64,000 nt of DNA from Flavobacteriales bacterium (GTDB taxonomy: Bacteria; Bacteroidota; Bacteroidia; Flavobacteriales_F; PHOS-HE28). Of this stretch, positions 62,027-64,000 are shown piece by piece. Each line of letters starts with the position of its first letter. Position 1 is the stretch's first letter. The stretch covers positions 3,205,497 through 3,269,496 of the forward strand of contig CP129489.1 in the NCBI GenBank assembly GCA_030584065.1, in the 5' to 3' direction. Under the pieces are notes generated by a model. That model had not been told where the DNA came from. It made no database searches and saw only the letters and a program-made list of their open reading frames with translations. Position numbers and translations under genes: made by a program.

Positions 62027-62947
62027 ATGCGCCTGCGCTTCACGCTGATGCTCGGATTGCGCCGTTGCGCACGCGGTGTGGTAGACGCGTTGAACGATGC
62101 GGCGGAGTGCGCAGCCGCCCGGGTGGAGGCCTTGGGCGACGCGGGGCAGCGGGCGCTGCAACGGCGCAGCCGCTGGGCCGGCGGCCTGCCGGTGGGCCTT
62201 GCGCAATTGTGCGGTGCGTTGATCAAGGGCGGAGCAGACCTGCTGGCGGCGGTGCTCGCTGCGCCGCTGCGGAGCGTGTGCGGCCTGCTCGGTCATCGCG
62301 CCGGACTATGGCGCGGACTGCTCCATCCATGCGCGGCGCTCGCCGGCGGCGCCCTGGTGGCGGCGGGGCAGCTGGTGGCTCTGGTGCAGCGGCTGGTGGG
62401 CGCCCAGGCCGCCGACCGGCCGCTCACGCCAGCCGAATATGCTCTGCTGCGCACGGTGTTCGGTGATGCGCTGGCGCCCGCCGGCATCCGCATCGTGGAC
62501 GGCCGCGCCGGGCTCTTCGGCCTCAGCGCGCGCCCCTTCGCGCTGGGCAATTCGATCTACCTCAAGCGGCGCGGCGGGCGCACCGATGGCGCGCTGCTGG
62601 TGCACGAAGCCGTGCACGTGTGGCAGTACCGGCGCTGGGGCCCGCGCTATGCCGCGGAGGCCTTGGCCGCCCAGGCGGCGCATGGCCGTGCGGCCTACGA
62701 TTGGATGCTGGAGCCGGTGCGCGGCCGCATCGGCTGGCGGCGCTTCAACCGCGAGGCGCAGGCGCAATGCATCGAGGACCTTTGGCGCGGCCGCGCGTGC
62801 TTCACCCCGGGCGCCGGCGCTCACCGCTTCGTGCACCGCGGCGCCGACCGCACCGTCTTCGCGCATGCGGCCTTGGCCGCGTTGCGCAGCCGGGGTGAGG
62901 GGCACCGCCGGAGCCGATCGATCCGGCCGGTTCCGGCGCATCGGTAG
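62027..62947 (+). CDS. DUF4157-like protein with HExxH motif
   Basis: The protein is 306 aa. ATG 62027 is chosen because coding-like composition begins there; the frame extends upstream into the divergent intergenic region. An Ala/Leu-rich N-terminal half ('GGADLLAAVLAAPLRSVCGL') has possible membrane or amphipathic helices. The C-terminal half has 'LTPAEYALLRTVFGDALAP', 'ALGNSIYLKRRGG' and the motif 'LLVHEAVHVWQYRRWG' (His193, Glu194, His197). This matches the core of DUF4157-type putative metallopeptidases ('HExxHxxQ'). It is convergent with the next gene, 13 bases apart. Peptidase activity is not shown by the sequence alone. Confidence 0.7.
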   Translation: MRLRFTLMLGLRRCARGVVDALNDAAECAAARVEALGDAGQRALQRRSRWAGGLPVGLAQLCGALIKGGADLLAAVLAAPLRSVCGLLGHRAGLWRGLLHPCAALAGGALVAAGQLVALVQRLVGAQAADRPLTPAEYALLRTVFGDALAPAGIRIVDGRAGLFGLSARPFALGNSIYLKRRGGRTDGALLVHEAVHVWQYRRWGPRYAAEALAAQAAHGRAAYDWMLEPVRGRIGWRRFNREAQAQCIEDLWRGRACFTPGAGAHRFVHRGADRTVFAHAALAALRSRGEGHRRSRSIRPVPAHR

Positions 62948-62960
62948 CCGCAGCGCACGG

Positions 62961-64000
62961 TCAGTCCCCGGCCGGACGCTTGCGGCCCTTCAGCCGCACC
63001 TTGGCGCCGAAGTAGAGGTCCGCTCCGCGCAGGTCGTTCAGGCCGAAGAGCCCGCCGATGCGGTCCGTGCCGATCATGAAACCGGCCGCACGCAGCATGA
63101 GCCCGATGCCCCAGTTGCCGAAGGCATCGGCGCTCACCGGCAGCGCTGCGCAGAAGTTGCGCGTCTCGAAGCGCAGCGTGAGGCTGAGCTGGTCGCGCAC
63201 GGAAGGGCCGTCGATCGGTGCGGTGGTGCCGCGCACGGCCTCCATCCGCAGCGCGAGGTGCTTGATCGGGCTGTAGTCCACGCTCAGGTGCACCGCCGTG
63301 GGGAGCATCTGCGTGAATGCGCGGCCCGTCCGGGAGGCCTGCGGGTCGCCCAGCAAGAGGCTGCTCAGCGCGGTGTCCACCTCGTTCATGCCGCCTATGT
63401 CAAGCCCTTCCAGGGCGCTCACGGTGGTGCTCCCGTTGGCGATCGCATGGCTGGCGGCCTTCCGGTTGAACCGGATGCGGCCGATATCGGTGACCGCCGC
63501 ACCGATGCGGAGGGCATGGTGCCCGGGCGCTCCCGCATCCTGGCCGCCGGGCCGGCGCAGCACCGCATACACCGCTCCCGCATCGAGCCCCCATCCGTGG
63601 CCATGCACCCAGCCGCCCGATCCGCCGGCCCATGGGGCCTCGGTGAGCTGCACGAGCCCGTAGCGCATGCTCACCTCCGTCACCGTCTGTACGCTGTCGT
63701 TGAGCGCGCTCAACAGCGGGGCCCGGTTGTCCGCATACAGGCCGAAGATCCCGAGCAGGTACTTGGCCGTGATGCCCGTGTGCAGCTGCCGGCGCCCGCC
63801 CAGCGGGAAGAGGCGCCCGTAGGTGAGGCCATGCTCGGTCCAGCTCATGGCGCTCGACCGCACGGTGGCCTCGTCCACGCGCCGGGCCTCGCCGGGGTTG
63901 AGCGCGATGGTGTCGATGCCGAATTTCCGCGCCAGGTCGTTCAGGTCCAATGCGGTGAGGGACGCGCGCACGCTGTTGGTGAAGGCAATGGCCTGGCGCT
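62961..64000 (-). CDS. DUF5723-like outer-membrane protein (5' end beyond window)
   Basis: At least 346 codons are present; the frame is open to the window edge and the N-terminus is missing. The visible part has 'GLTYGRLFPLGGRRQLHTGI' followed by 'TAKYLLGIFGLYADN', then alternating strand segments ('FNRKAASHAIANGSTTV', 'HLSVDYSPIKHLALRME', 'GNWGIGLMLRAAGFMIGTD'). It ends in a typical last strand ('GADLYFGAKVRLKGRK'). This is the pattern of DUF5723/PorP-like outer-membrane barrel proteins of Bacteroidota. Function unknown. Confidence 0.75.
   Translation of the reverse strand, partial: RQAIAFTNSVRASLTALDLNDLARKFGIDTIALNPGEARRVDEATVRSSAMSWTEHGLTYGRLFPLGGRRQLHTGITAKYLLGIFGLYADNRAPLLSALNDSVQTVTEVSMRYGLVQLTEAPWAGGSGGWVHGHGWGLDAGAVYAVLRRPGGQDAGAPGHHALRIGAAVTDIGRIRFNRKAASHAIANGSTTVSALEGLDIGGMNEVDTALSSLLLGDPQASRTGRAFTQMLPTAVHLSVDYSPIKHLALRMEAVRGTTAPIDGPSVRDQLSLTLRFETRNFCAALPVSADAFGNWGIGLMLRAAGFMIGTDRIGGLFGLNDLRGADLYFGAKVRLKGRKRPAGD

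Overview
The window comes from a GC-rich member of the Bacteroidota, most likely the order Flavobacteriales. The evidence is several very large secreted proteins ending in type IX secretion system (T9SS) type A sorting domains, a TANFOR-like giant protein, a DUF5723-like outer-membrane protein, Reg_prop/Y_Y_Y hybrid sensor architecture, starts without Shine-Dalgarno sequences, and promoters of the Bacteroidota -33 TTG / -7 TAnnTTTG kind. No tRNA, rRNA, CRISPR array, IS element or phage gene was seen. No gap between genes exceeds about 300 bases.

Layout. 1-9861 (minus): a surface operon of an outer-membrane barrel, a ~2,300-residue TANFOR-like protein and a fibronectin-type protein cut by the window edge. 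9943-16970 (minus): three tandem TPR histidine kinases and one LuxR-type response regulator. A truncated asnS fragment sits at their upstream end. 17447-18193: a LytTR response regulator. 18372-25179 (plus): tetR, tolC, adaptor and RND pump, an efflux operon ended by a strong hairpin. 25249-39087 (minus): a metzincin-type protease, a propeller protein with a T9SS module, a PQQ-like propeller protein, and a second kinase/regulator pair. 39171-47827 (minus): T9SS-linked surface proteins and a SUMF1-type protein. 48013-52700 (plus): ECF sigma factor, anti-sigma-like membrane protein and an exported TPR-CHAT protease. 52857-61794 (minus): two more giant T9SS proteins and a second PQQ-like protein. 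62027 to the end: an HExxH protein and a DUF5723-like protein.

Three points stand out. (1) A 29-base two-part element, GTTCACA(T/A)-N13-CCGATGTG, lies just upstream of three surface-protein genes next to the ECF sigma gene, and a near copy points at the sigma gene itself. This looks like the regulon promoter of the sigma/anti-sigma/CHAT unit. (2) Three giant proteins end in an almost identical 1,377-base module attached to unrelated N-terminal regions, and a fourth shares only its last ~85 residues. This indicates shuffling or gene conversion of a surface-display cassette. (3) Two kinase promoters carry the same 16-base palindrome (TAACCC-N4-GGGTTA) in the same register over a promoter whose -33 and -7 boxes are exactly 18 bases apart. 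The same spacing recurs at three other genes in the window.
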